Positions 16,070 to 23,161 of a DNA stretch of 41,030 bases are shown here, piece after piece. The notes beneath the pieces were generated by a model. It had not been told where the DNA came from, did no database searches, and worked only from the letters and a program-made list of their open reading frames with translations. Location of the stretch: the IMG/VR virus record IMGVR_UViG_3300035698_001033, positions 1 to 41,030 of that record; one strand, written 5' to 3'. The stretch is from a virus. Both the position numbers and the translations under genes were made by a program. Position 1 is the stretch's first letter. Each line of letters starts with the position of its first letter.

Positions 16070-16070
16070 T

Positions 16071-16115
16071 ATGATAAGTTTTACTAAACTGAAATGGAAA
16101 AATGGAAATGTATAA
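16071..16115 (+). pseudogene. 46: Detached 5' end of gene 46 (start codon and ten codons)
   Basis: ATG at 16071 opens MISFTKLKWKNGNV and then stops. The first 11 residues match the expected gp46 N-terminus and also the start of the intact gp46 frame after the HNH gene (IIHFTKLRYKN at 16776-16808); 23 of 33 bases are the same. I read this as the original or a foreign start of gene 46, cut off by the HNH insertion. It could also act as a translated leader ahead of the HNH gene. Confidence 0.7.
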
Positions 16116-16118
16116 ATA
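16111..16118 (+). promoter_or_regulatory. T4-type late promoter ahead of the HNH gene in gene 46
   Basis: Exact TATAAATA 23 nt before the HNH start codon, right at the point where gene 46 similarity breaks off. Confidence 0.7.
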
Positions 16119-16140
16119 ACTCCATACAAAAGAGATTAAT

Positions 16141-16737
16141 ATGCGTTTATCAGAAGAAGATATATTATGGGTTAAAGACCATACCTATGATGAAATTATG
16201 AAGAACTTTAATATATCTAGACCTACAGTAAGCAGATTATTAAAGCATTATCAAATATGTGCAAAGCGCCAAGTTGGAAGTGGACCAAAACACGGGCCAA
16301 AAAATAACAAAATTTGCGGGGAGTGTGGAGTGTTAATGTTAGTCGTTCCATCTAGCAATCGTAAATATTGTTCTAGATCATGTATGCATATAAATGAGGA
16401 ATATCTAACTAAAGTACGAAATATTGATAGATCATATACGCAGACTGAGTCATTCAGTAAGGCTCAAAGCAAAGACACTACGCCAGAATTTAAAAAATTT
16501 GGAGGTAGAGTGCATCGACTTACACAGAAAATATATGAAATGTACAAAGAGGAAATTAATCCGAACGATCATCCCCGAACTATATGTGGTGTTGATGGCG
16601 GATACCAACTGGACCATATTATAACGATTAAATTCGGATTTGAAAACGGCCTTTCAGCTGAGGAATTGTCTCAAAAAGATAACTTAAGGATGTTACCTTG
16701 GAAAGACAATCTGATGAGAAATTGGTATGAGAAATAA
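16141..16737 (+). CDS. HNH homing endonuclease at the start of gene 46
   Basis: 198-aa HNH endonuclease. The N-terminus (EDILWVKDHTYDEIMKNFNI, SRPTVSRLLKHYQI) is a helix-turn-helix like those of resolvases and other HNH proteins. A zinc-binding pair of CxxC-type motifs follows (CGECGVL and CSRSC). The nuclease core is GGYQLDHIITIKFGFENG with NLRMLPWKDNL near the C-terminus, shared with the HNH protein at 2572-3225. It has its own late promoter and a modest AAAGAG ribosome binding site. It sits precisely between an isolated copy of the gene 46 start and the rest of gene 46. Confidence 0.88.
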   Translation: MRLSEEDILWVKDHTYDEIMKNFNISRPTVSRLLKHYQICAKRQVGSGPKHGPKNNKICGECGVLMLVVPSSNRKYCSRSCMHINEEYLTKVRNIDRSYTQTESFSKAQSKDTTPEFKKFGGRVHRLTQKIYEMYKEEINPNDHPRTICGVDGGYQLDHIITIKFGFENGLSAEELSQKDNLRMLPWKDNLMRNWYEK

Positions 16738-16775
16738 CTTAATGCAAAATTACATAATGAATTGGGGTACTACCT

Positions 16776-18491
16776 ATTATACACTTTACTAAACTTCGAT
16801 ATAAAAACTTTCTCAGTACGGGCGATGCTTTTACTGAGATTGCTCTTGATCGATCTCAAACTACACTAGTTGTAGGCAAGAATGGTTCTGGAAAGTCTAC
16901 TATGACAGATGCTTTGTCATTTGCACTATTTGGCAAACCTCATAGAAACATCACAAAGCCACAACTGATAAACTCTATTAACGGAAAGAATTGTGTAGCG
17001 GAAGTTGAATTTAATATAGGAAAGCAATCTTTTCTTATTATACGAGGCATCAAGCCTGCTCGTTTTGAAATATATCAGAATGATACATTAATCAACCAAG
17101 ATGCAAAAGCAAGGGATTATCAGAAGTTTCTTGAACTCAACATAATTAAGATGAACCACAAATCGTTTCATCAGATTGTAGTTTTAGGTTCTAGTTCTTT
17201 TATTCCGTTTATGCAGCTGCCTGCTGGTCATCGGCGCGAAGTAATAGAAGATCTTTTAGATATAAACATATTTTCTAAAATGAATAGTATCATGAAAGAT
17301 CGACTTAATAAGAATAAAGATCATCTAAAAGAAGTTGTCTATCAGAACGATCTTCTTAAAGACAAGATAGATATGCAGAAAGGTCATATAGACAAAGTAG
17401 CAGTACTTAATCAGAACACTTTGGTTGGTATACAGACAGAAGTTGAAAGCCTTGCAGCAGACATAACTAAGTATGATCAACACAACAGCGACTTACAGTC
17501 AGAGATCGATACAAGGTTTGATGTGGTATTAAAAGAATTGAATAAATCTAACGATCAAAATCTTAAGTTGGTTGAATACGCCGCACAATTCAAACAAAAA
17601 ATGAATGATATAGTAAAGGATGCTAAGTTCTACACGGACAATGATCATTGTCCTTCGTGTGGTATTCAAATTGAGGAAAATACCAAGAATCATAATATCA
17701 GATCGTGTGAATCAAAAGCAACAGAGTTGCAACAGGCAATGGCAACTCTTGAAGATACTTCAAATTCAAACAAATTGGCCATGACTGAACTACAGCAAGA
17801 GATGGACAAAATGAATGATCATAAAGGGACCATTCGAAATAACATGTCTGTTATCAAAAGACTGAATAGTATTATCAATAATAAGAATGCTGGTCTCATT
17901 AAATTAAGTAATCAGGATGGAGATATTGGTGTAGCAACCGAAAATCTAAATGATCTTATAAATCAAAGAGACATTATGGTTGAAACTAAATCTAAACTTA
18001 ATGAAGAGCAAACGTATTTTAATGCTTGTAATGAGATGTTGAAGGACACAGGCATAAAGACAAAAATCATAAAAGAGTATCTTCCTGTCATGAATATTAT
18101 TGTAAATAAGTATTTACAGATTCTTGACTTCTTTGTGGACTTCAACATCGATGAAAACTTTAACGAGACCATCAGATCAAGATATAGAGATGCTTTCAGC
18201 TATTCCTCATTCAGTGAAGGGGAGAAGATGAAGATTGATATTTCCTTGTTATTTGCGTGGCGACAGATCGCGAAGTTAAAGAACAGCGCTAGCACCAACT
18301 TGTTGATATTGGATGAAACATTTGACTCTAGTCTTGATCAGGACTCAGTTGATAACCTTATGAAGATAATGGACACTCTGGGCACCGAAAGCAACACCTT
18401 TATCATATCTCACAAAGGCGATATGCTCGCGGATAAGTTTCGATCTAAGATAGAATTCGTCAAGTCTCGTAACTTTAGTGTCATAAAATAA
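16776..18491 (+). CDS. 46: Recombination nuclease ATPase subunit (gp46, Rad50-like), apparent ATT start
   Basis: ABC-type ATPase partner of gp47. Read from ATT at 16776 the product is 571 aa (T4 gp46 560 aa): IIHFTKLRYKNFLSTGDAFT, Walker A GKNGSGKST (about residue 34), coiled coils around the zinc hook CPSC (about residue 292), signature FSEGEKMKIDIS and Walker B LLILDETFD. There is no ATG, GTG or TTG between the in-frame stop at 16758 and residue 42; the first ATG (16902) would delete Walker A. A GGGG at 16764-16767 is well placed for an ATT start at 16776. So either a rare ATT start is used or the gene is damaged by the upstream HNH insertion. The downstream reading frame is fully intact. 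Confidence 0.9.
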   Translation: MIHFTKLRYKNFLSTGDAFTEIALDRSQTTLVVGKNGSGKSTMTDALSFALFGKPHRNITKPQLINSINGKNCVAEVEFNIGKQSFLIIRGIKPARFEIYQNDTLINQDAKARDYQKFLELNIIKMNHKSFHQIVVLGSSSFIPFMQLPAGHRREVIEDLLDINIFSKMNSIMKDRLNKNKDHLKEVVYQNDLLKDKIDMQKGHIDKVAVLNQNTLVGIQTEVESLAADITKYDQHNSDLQSEIDTRFDVVLKELNKSNDQNLKLVEYAAQFKQKMNDIVKDAKFYTDNDHCPSCGIQIEENTKNHNIRSCESKATELQQAMATLEDTSNSNKLAMTELQQEMDKMNDHKGTIRNNMSVIKRLNSIINNKNAGLIKLSNQDGDIGVATENLNDLINQRDIMVETKSKLNEEQTYFNACNEMLKDTGIKTKIIKEYLPVMNIIVNKYLQILDFFVDFNIDENFNETIRSRYRDAFSYSSFSEGEKMKIDISLLFAWRQIAKLKNSASTNLLILDETFDSSLDQDSVDNLMKIMDTLGTESNTFIISHKGDMLADKFRSKIEFVKSRNFSVIK

Positions 18492-18498
18492 TAGAAAC

Positions 18499-18540
18499 GT
18501 TCTAGTACCTTCGTAATGTGTCGGTACTAGAACATTTTTT
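18499..18540 (+). terminator. Intrinsic terminator after gene 46
   Basis: GTTCTAGTACC (18499-18509) pairs perfectly with GGTACTAGAAC (18523-18533), 13-nt loop, then ATTTTTT. Confidence 0.92.
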
Positions 18541-18625
18541 ACATATCTGGCTTGAATCCTTCACGGTAATCACCAAGCAACTCTAAAAGCATGCAGCGTA
18601 CTCAGCGTATCTTATATAACTAAAT

Positions 18626-18641
18626 GTTATAACGTTATAAC
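18626..18641 (+). promoter_or_regulatory. 16-nt palindrome, site A of the GTTATA...TATAAC family
   Basis: GTTATAACGTTATAAC, a perfect palindrome, ends exactly 30 nt upstream of the -35 box at 18672. CCAAGTT follows. Putative transcription-factor site; see the related sites at 18756, 21099 and 36211. Confidence 0.65.
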
Positions 18642-18671
18642 TCCAAGTTCTGTCTAAATCAAAAATAGTTG

Positions 18672-18700
18672 TTGACATTATACTGAAATCCCTATATAAT
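18672..18700 (+). promoter_or_regulatory. Sigma70-type promoter A upstream of the CobT-like gene
   Basis: TTGACA (18672-18677), 17-nt spacer, TATAAT (18695-18700). First of two tandem promoters. An ATG lies at the expected +1 (18707). Confidence 0.85.
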
Positions 18701-18706
18701 GGTCGT

Positions 18707-18853
18707 ATGAATTGGAAAACACCTACACCAAATAATCTTACCGATATAACATTTAGTTATATCGTTATAACTACAAGTTTGCAAATTGTTATTGACATTG
18801 TACTTGGGTTATGGTATAATACATGTATAGAAATTAAGGAATTGAAGAAATGA
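18707..18853 (+). CDS. Possible leaderless 48-aa peptide over promoter B
   Basis: Open frame of 48 codons (starts MNWKTPTPNNLTD, then a hydrophobic stretch TFSYIVITTSLQIVIDIVLG, ends EIKELKK) beginning at the predicted transcription start of promoter A and ending ATGA-coupled to the next gene. It runs through operator site B and promoter B, so the frame may be accidental. Without expression data I give it low confidence. Confidence 0.25.
   Translation: MNWKTPTPNNLTDITFSYIVITTSLQIVIDIVLGLWYNTCIEIKELKK
18756..18771 (+). promoter_or_regulatory. 16-nt near-palindrome, site B of the GTTATA...TATAAC family
   Basis: GTTATATCGTTATAAC ends 20 nt upstream of the -35 box at 18792. A further half site GATATAAC (18743-18750) makes a second inverted repeat with GTTATATC. 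ACAAGTT follows. Confidence 0.65.
18792..18820 (+). promoter_or_regulatory. Sigma70-type promoter B for the CobT-like gene
   Basis: TTGACA (18792-18797), 17-nt spacer, TATAAT (18815-18820). It shares TATGGTATAATACATGTATA with the promoters at 21145 and (almost) 36257. Confidence 0.93.
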
Positions 18854-21084
18854 ATAAACTCATTGTTAATCTACTAGCCAAAGAAGATATTACGGTTCAA
18901 GTTGGAAACTACAAAACAGCCTTCTTTGTTCCTAAAACTCGTACTCTTGGTCTTCCTTTGTGGACCTCTGAATCTAAACATCTTAATGACCTGATGATTG
19001 GCCACGAAGTTGGCCATGCTCTTTACACTCCAACACAAGGTTGGCATGATGCTAAAGAAGAAGTCCCTGGCATACCAAGATCGTTTATTAATATAATTGA
19101 AGACATTAGAATTGAAAAGTTGGTGATTAGAACCTATCCAGGACTTGTTCTTTGTTTCAAACGCGGTTATATGGATTTGTTAAATAGAAACTTCTTCGGT
19201 ATTGACGACAAAGATGTTAACTCTCTACATTTTATAGATCGACTAAACATTAAAGCCAAGGTTCGTAATTTGTTAGATATCAACTTTACAGATGAAGAAC
19301 AACCTTTGCTTAAAGCTGCAATGGCGGTTGAAACTTGGGAAGACACTCTTAGAGTTTGTAGAATGCTTGGTGGTTATGCCGACGAGCTAAAAGAAAGACA
19401 AAAGGAAAAGGAAAAGGAAATGAAAGATTTGATCGACAATCTTGAAGATGAAGAGCCAAGTGATGAAGTCGCTGAGGATTCTGCCAGTGATGAAGTCGCT
19501 GAGGATTCTGTCAGTGATGAGCCAAGTGATCAAGCCGAGGAAGCCGAGGAAGATTCTGGTGGTGATGAGCCAAGTGATCAAGCCGATGAGGATTCTGCCG
19601 GATCAATGGGCAAAAAAGGTTCGCATGATGTGGATATGTCAAAGAAAGATGATTTTGAAACTCCACCCGAACCTTTTACAGATTCGGCGTTTCGTGAACA
19701 CGAAAAGAATGGCGATCTAACTCAAAACGGTGGCGAGTTCATTCATTATATTAAAGCTGTTTCGAAAAAGACTACTAAAACTTGTGTTGTTGGTTATAAA
19801 GAAGTTCTTGATAATCGAAAGAACTATCAAGAAACCGCTTTAATCGAAAAAAAGATTACTTTTAAGGAGATGTCTACACACAACAAAAAAAAATATGATG
19901 ATTTTATGGAAACGTCTAAATCTTCTGTATCGTTGATGATTAAGGAATTTGACTTAAAAAAACATGCTTTTCAATATCAACGGGCCACGACTTCTTCTAA
20001 AGGTGTGCTTGACGTTAACCGCATGTTTTCTTACAAATATGACGACGATGTTTTCAAATCTGTTACTAATTTGGCGGATGCTAAGAGCCATGGAATGGTT
20101 ATGTTTATCGACGCTTCTGGCTCTATGAACGGTGATTTAGGAGATGTTATTAAGCAGAGTTTGATACTGGCCGCATTTTGTAAACGAGCTTATATACCCT
20201 TTGATATTTATACTTTTACGTGTTCTTCTTCTAATGAATCAAAACATAGGGAGAAAGTGATAGGGATCACTCATACACTTCAAGATCAAGATATTGACGT
20301 TAGCGATAGTATTATTAGACATATACTATCATCACGGATGAATAAAGATGAATACACTTCAAGTTATCATTTTCTTTTGGAATTAGCTATTGAAGGACCT
20401 TATGGTGATTTAATTCGCAGGAACTATCCTATACAAGATTATCGATTAGGTGGCACACCTCTGGTCGAAACCATCATGATGGCTAGACATATAATTCGGG
20501 ATTTTAAGAGATTAAATAATGTGCAAAAGGTAACCGCGATATTTTTGACTGACGGGGACGGCGGTGATGTAAATCATCACCTAGACCCTAGTATGAATGC
20601 TCATCGAGTAGACCCAGCGTACTTCAACCGGCAGTTCGGCCGGTTGCCACAACATTATAAAGTAGAAATTGATGGTAAAATATACACATATAATACTCGA
20701 GAAGATCGATATAAAAATCTGCAAAAAGATATGTTTGAATATCTTCAGACTGAATTTAATGTTATTGGTTACTTTGTAGCGACAAATAAAAGACAAATGG
20801 AAAAAAAAATGAATTATGCAGCGTTTTGTGGATATAAAAAGCCCTTTGATATATACTCTATGAACAAGGAATTTAGAAAAAATCATTTTGTTCCTGTCGA
20901 TAACGTTCTAGGCTATAACCGTCTGTTTTTTATGAATACCAAAGATCTTAATGCTGAAAAGAAAGAATTTGAAGTTCAGGAAAATGCCACCGCGACTCAG
21001 ATACGTAGCGCATTTAAGAAACACAGCGTTGGTAAAAAATCTACCCGATTGTTTGCTACCAAGTTTATCGAAATGATTGCATAA
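18850..21084 (+). CDS. CobT-like VWA-domain protein with HExxH metallopeptidase motif
   Basis: 744-aa protein, probable partner of the AAA+ ATPase encoded next. The N-terminal domain has GHEVGHALYTP (H52, E53, H56, a zincin signature) and FINIIEDIRIEKLVIRTYPG. The centre (about 185-260) is a highly acidic, repeated linker (SDEVAEDS, DEPSDQAEE). The C-terminal half is a von Willebrand A domain with an intact MIDAS: MFIDASGSM (about 418-426), GGTPLVETI and FLTDGDGGD. The acidic linker plus VWA next to a CobS-type ATPase recalls CobT of the cobalt chelatase and other MoxR/VWA systems, and such pairs are frequent in cyanophage-type genomes. The real substrate is unknown; cobalamin synthesis is unlikely. 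Two promoters with palindromic upstream sites drive it. Confidence 0.8.
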   Translation: MNKLIVNLLAKEDITVQVGNYKTAFFVPKTRTLGLPLWTSESKHLNDLMIGHEVGHALYTPTQGWHDAKEEVPGIPRSFINIIEDIRIEKLVIRTYPGLVLCFKRGYMDLLNRNFFGIDDKDVNSLHFIDRLNIKAKVRNLLDINFTDEEQPLLKAAMAVETWEDTLRVCRMLGGYADELKERQKEKEKEMKDLIDNLEDEEPSDEVAEDSASDEVAEDSVSDEPSDQAEEAEEDSGGDEPSDQADEDSAGSMGKKGSHDVDMSKKDDFETPPEPFTDSAFREHEKNGDLTQNGGEFIHYIKAVSKKTTKTCVVGYKEVLDNRKNYQETALIEKKITFKEMSTHNKKKYDDFMETSKSSVSLMIKEFDLKKHAFQYQRATTSSKGVLDVNRMFSYKYDDDVFKSVTNLADAKSHGMVMFIDASGSMNGDLGDVIKQSLILAAFCKRAYIPFDIYTFTCSSSNESKHREKVIGITHTLQDQDIDVSDSIIRHILSSRMNKDEYTSSYHFLLELAIEGPYGDLIRRNYPIQDYRLGGTPLVETIMMARHIIRDFKRLNNVQKVTAIFLTDGDGGDVNHHLDPSMNAHRVDPAYFNRQFGRLPQHYKVEIDGKIYTYNTREDRYKNLQKDMFEYLQTEFNVIGYFVATNKRQMEKKMNYAAFCGYKKPFDIYSMNKEFRKNHFVPVDNVLGYNRLFFMNTKDLNAEKKEFEVQENATATQIRSAFKKHSVGKKSTRLFATKFIEMIA
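19448..19600 (+). repeat. Degenerate tandem repeats encoding the acidic linker
   Basis: Repeated units such as AGTGATGAAGTCGCTGAGGA and GATGAGCCAAGTGATCAAGC occur back to back inside the CobT-like gene. They encode SDEVAEDS and DEPSDQA units and could change length by slippage or recombination. Confidence 0.75.
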
Positions 21085-21098
21085 CGTTATAATTAAAA

Positions 21099-21114
21099 GT
21101 TATATTAATATAAC
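21099..21114 (+). promoter_or_regulatory. 16-nt palindrome, site C of the GTTATA...TATAAC family
   Basis: GTTATATTAATATAAC, a perfect palindrome, ends exactly 30 nt upstream of the -35 box at 21145. ATAACGTTAT (21081-21090), also palindromic, lies just before it. Confidence 0.65.
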
Positions 21115-21144
21115 AACTAATTCTAACTAAACTGAAATTAGTTA

Positions 21145-21173
21145 TTGACATTGTGCCGCGACTATGGTATAAT
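21145..21173 (+). promoter_or_regulatory. Sigma70-type promoter for the CobS-like gene
   Basis: TTGACA (21145-21150), 17-nt spacer, TATAAT (21168-21173). Spacer and downstream bases match those of promoter B at 18792. Confidence 0.93.
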
Positions 21174-21209
21174 ACATGTATAGAAATTGAGAAATAAGAG
21201 ACTTATATT

Positions 21210-22478
21210 ATGAAAGATGCTACTACCGTTGTTGGCACTACCGTTGCTGTTGCTAAAATATTTAAACGCCGTATGTCTGTTATGGATAAACCTTCGATGA
21301 AGGTCACAGACACTACGGTTGCTAAGATCGTCGAGGTTGCAAGATCTATCTTTAATCAATATCCCTCAAAGACAGAATTTCGAGCTGATGACGTTGCCGA
21401 CGCGGCACGTGACCTAGGTTACTCACATAACTTCGGGCGACAAATCGCCGTTGCCCAACCTAAACTTGAAAATGGTCTTTACGATCTTTCAGAGATTGCA
21501 AGTCTGTTTTCTGTTAAAAATACCGACGCCATTCCTGTTGTTGAAAATGTGATCTCTTTTACCAAGGAAGACAAGGGACCTGCGCCCACTTCGACTTTAA
21601 TGGAAACATTCATACCTGAAGTTTTAGACACCTATGTCGAATGGGGACATTTTCGGGATGTGGTTAAAATTATAAAATCAAAAATGTTCTACCCTATGTT
21701 TACTTCTGGTCTTTCTGGAAACGGTAAAACTCTTATGATAGAACAGGCTTGTGCAAAGCTGAAACGTTCTTGTGTTCGAGTTCAAATCTCACCAGAAACA
21801 GATGAAGATGATTTGCTAGGTGGTTTTCGTTTGATTAATGGTGATACTGTTTTCCAGAAAGGCCCTGTTATTCAGGCAATGGAAAACGGCGATATTTTGT
21901 TGCTTGACGAAATTGACCGTGGTACTAACAAGATTATGTGTCTTCAGGCGATTTTAGAAGGCAAACCTGTTTTACTTAAAAAGACAGGTGAGATCATTCG
22001 TCCTGCCGAAGGATTCAATGTTGTTGCTACTGCTAATACTAAAGGCAAAGGTTCAGACGATGGCCGTTTTGCCGCGGCGACAATTATAGACGAGGCATTT
22101 CTTGAACGCTTCGCTATTACGTTGGAACAACCATATCCATCGCCATCTGTTGAAAAACGAATCGTCCTAAAACATATGCAACTTTACTCAGGTGAAGTTG
22201 ATGATAAATTTGCAGATAATCTTACGAACTGGTCAAAAACAATTCGTGATACATTTGCAATGGATGCAATTGATGAGATTATTTCGACTAGACGTTTGTG
22301 TCATATTGTCCAAACACATTCAATCTTTAAGGATAAAATGAAATCCATTCAGTTATGTGTTAATCGCTTTGATGAAGAAACTAAAGAAGCGTTTCTTGAT
22401 CTTTACACTAAGGTCGATGCTGATATTGATATTGATATTGATGCTGAATCTAATAGTGATGACGCACCATATCTATAA
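21210..22478 (+). CDS. cobS: MoxR/CobS-type AAA+ ATPase
   Basis: 422-aa AAA+ ATPase. After an N-terminal domain (TTVAKIVEVARSIFNQYPSK, DDVADAARDLGYSHNFGRQI) comes Walker A GLSGNGKT (about residue 169), the MoxR-specific EDDLLGGFRLINGD insert, Walker B LLLDEIDR (about 230), sensor I VVATANTKGKG, and an arginine-finger region AFLERFAITLEQPYP. The C-terminus has an aspartate repeat (DADIDIDIDAE). In marine T4-like phages this family is annotated cobS. With the VWA protein upstream it should form a remodelling complex in which the ATPase ring acts on a target held by the VWA/HExxH partner. It shares promoter architecture with that partner, which suggests co-regulation. Confidence 0.88.
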   Translation: MKDATTVVGTTVAVAKIFKRRMSVMDKPSMKVTDTTVAKIVEVARSIFNQYPSKTEFRADDVADAARDLGYSHNFGRQIAVAQPKLENGLYDLSEIASLFSVKNTDAIPVVENVISFTKEDKGPAPTSTLMETFIPEVLDTYVEWGHFRDVVKIIKSKMFYPMFTSGLSGNGKTLMIEQACAKLKRSCVRVQISPETDEDDLLGGFRLINGDTVFQKGPVIQAMENGDILLLDEIDRGTNKIMCLQAILEGKPVLLKKTGEIIRPAEGFNVVATANTKGKGSDDGRFAAATIIDEAFLERFAITLEQPYPSPSVEKRIVLKHMQLYSGEVDDKFADNLTNWSKTIRDTFAMDAIDEIISTRRLCHIVQTHSIFKDKMKSIQLCVNRFDEETKEAFLDLYTKVDADIDIDIDAESNSDDAPYL

Positions 22479-22495
22479 CGGCTCTAGGAAAAATT

Positions 22496-23161
22496 ATGAA
22501 AACTTGTAAATTAACCGAAAAAAATAAATCCAATCTACCTGATCTTATAGGTTTATGTGGCTCTATCGGTTCAGGCAAAGACACGGCTGGAGACATTCTG
22601 GTTTCAGATTATGGTTATACTCGTCTAAGCTTTGCTGAATCGTTAAAGGATGTAGTTGCTATCTTGTTTGATTGGGACCGTGAGATGTTGGAAGGTCTTA
22701 CCGATGAATCAAGAAGTCAAAGAGATACCCCAGACGTCTTTTGGTCACAAAAGTTGGGTAAACCTTGGTCCCCAAGAACTGCTCTGCAGACTTTAGGTAC
22801 TGAGGTTCTTCGCAACAACTTTCATTCAGATATTTGGTTGAATATTTTGGAGAGCAAAATTGCAAAGTTGGGTAATGTAGTCGTCACAGACGTTAGATTC
22901 CCTAACGAAATTGCTTGGTTAAAAACTAATGGTGATTTGTGGATGATAGAGCGTGGAGTGCGACCTGTGTGGTTCACTTCTGCAAAGATTTGGAACACTG
23001 AAATCGACCAAATTAAATACCCAGAGGAAAAACCAAAAATGCTTGAACATGTCCATGAAAGTGAATGGGCTTGGATAGGTTGTAGCCCGAAATGCACTAT
23101 TAGCAATCATGGTGACATTCAAGACTTAAAATCCAACATTAGAGATTTATTACATGATTAA
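22496..23161 (+). CDS. 1: Deoxynucleoside monophosphate kinase (gp1)
   Basis: dNMP kinase of the T4 gp1 family; it phosphorylates dNMPs, including modified dCMP in T4, to supply the phage dNTP pool. The P-loop is GLCGSIGSGKDT (G22-T30), followed by YTRLSFAESLKDVVAILFDW, WSQKLGKPWSPRTALQTLGT, the TDVRFPNEIAWL motif and ERGVRPVWFTSAK. The 221-aa length is close to T4 gp1 (241 aa). AGGAAAAA precedes the ATG. It overlaps the RNA ligase gene by 8 nt. Its presence fits with the possibility of a modified base in this phage, but gp1 relatives also occur in phages with plain DNA. Confidence 0.9.
   Translation: MKTCKLTEKNKSNLPDLIGLCGSIGSGKDTAGDILVSDYGYTRLSFAESLKDVVAILFDWDREMLEGLTDESRSQRDTPDVFWSQKLGKPWSPRTALQTLGTEVLRNNFHSDIWLNILESKIAKLGNVVVTDVRFPNEIAWLKTNGDLWMIERGVRPVWFTSAKIWNTEIDQIKYPEEKPKMLEHVHESEWAWIGCSPKCTISNHGDIQDLKSNIRDLLHD

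Noticed and set aside
16104-16808. Group I intron in gene 46
   Set aside because: Joining the detached start to the main frame would need an intron ending in C rather than G, and the second copy of the start codons downstream would be unexplained.
18539-18592. Minus-strand 17-codon frame after the gene 46 terminator
   Set aside because: It reads MLLELLGDYREGFKPDM and looks protein-like, but it is too short and has no ribosome binding site; possibly the tail of a lost gene.
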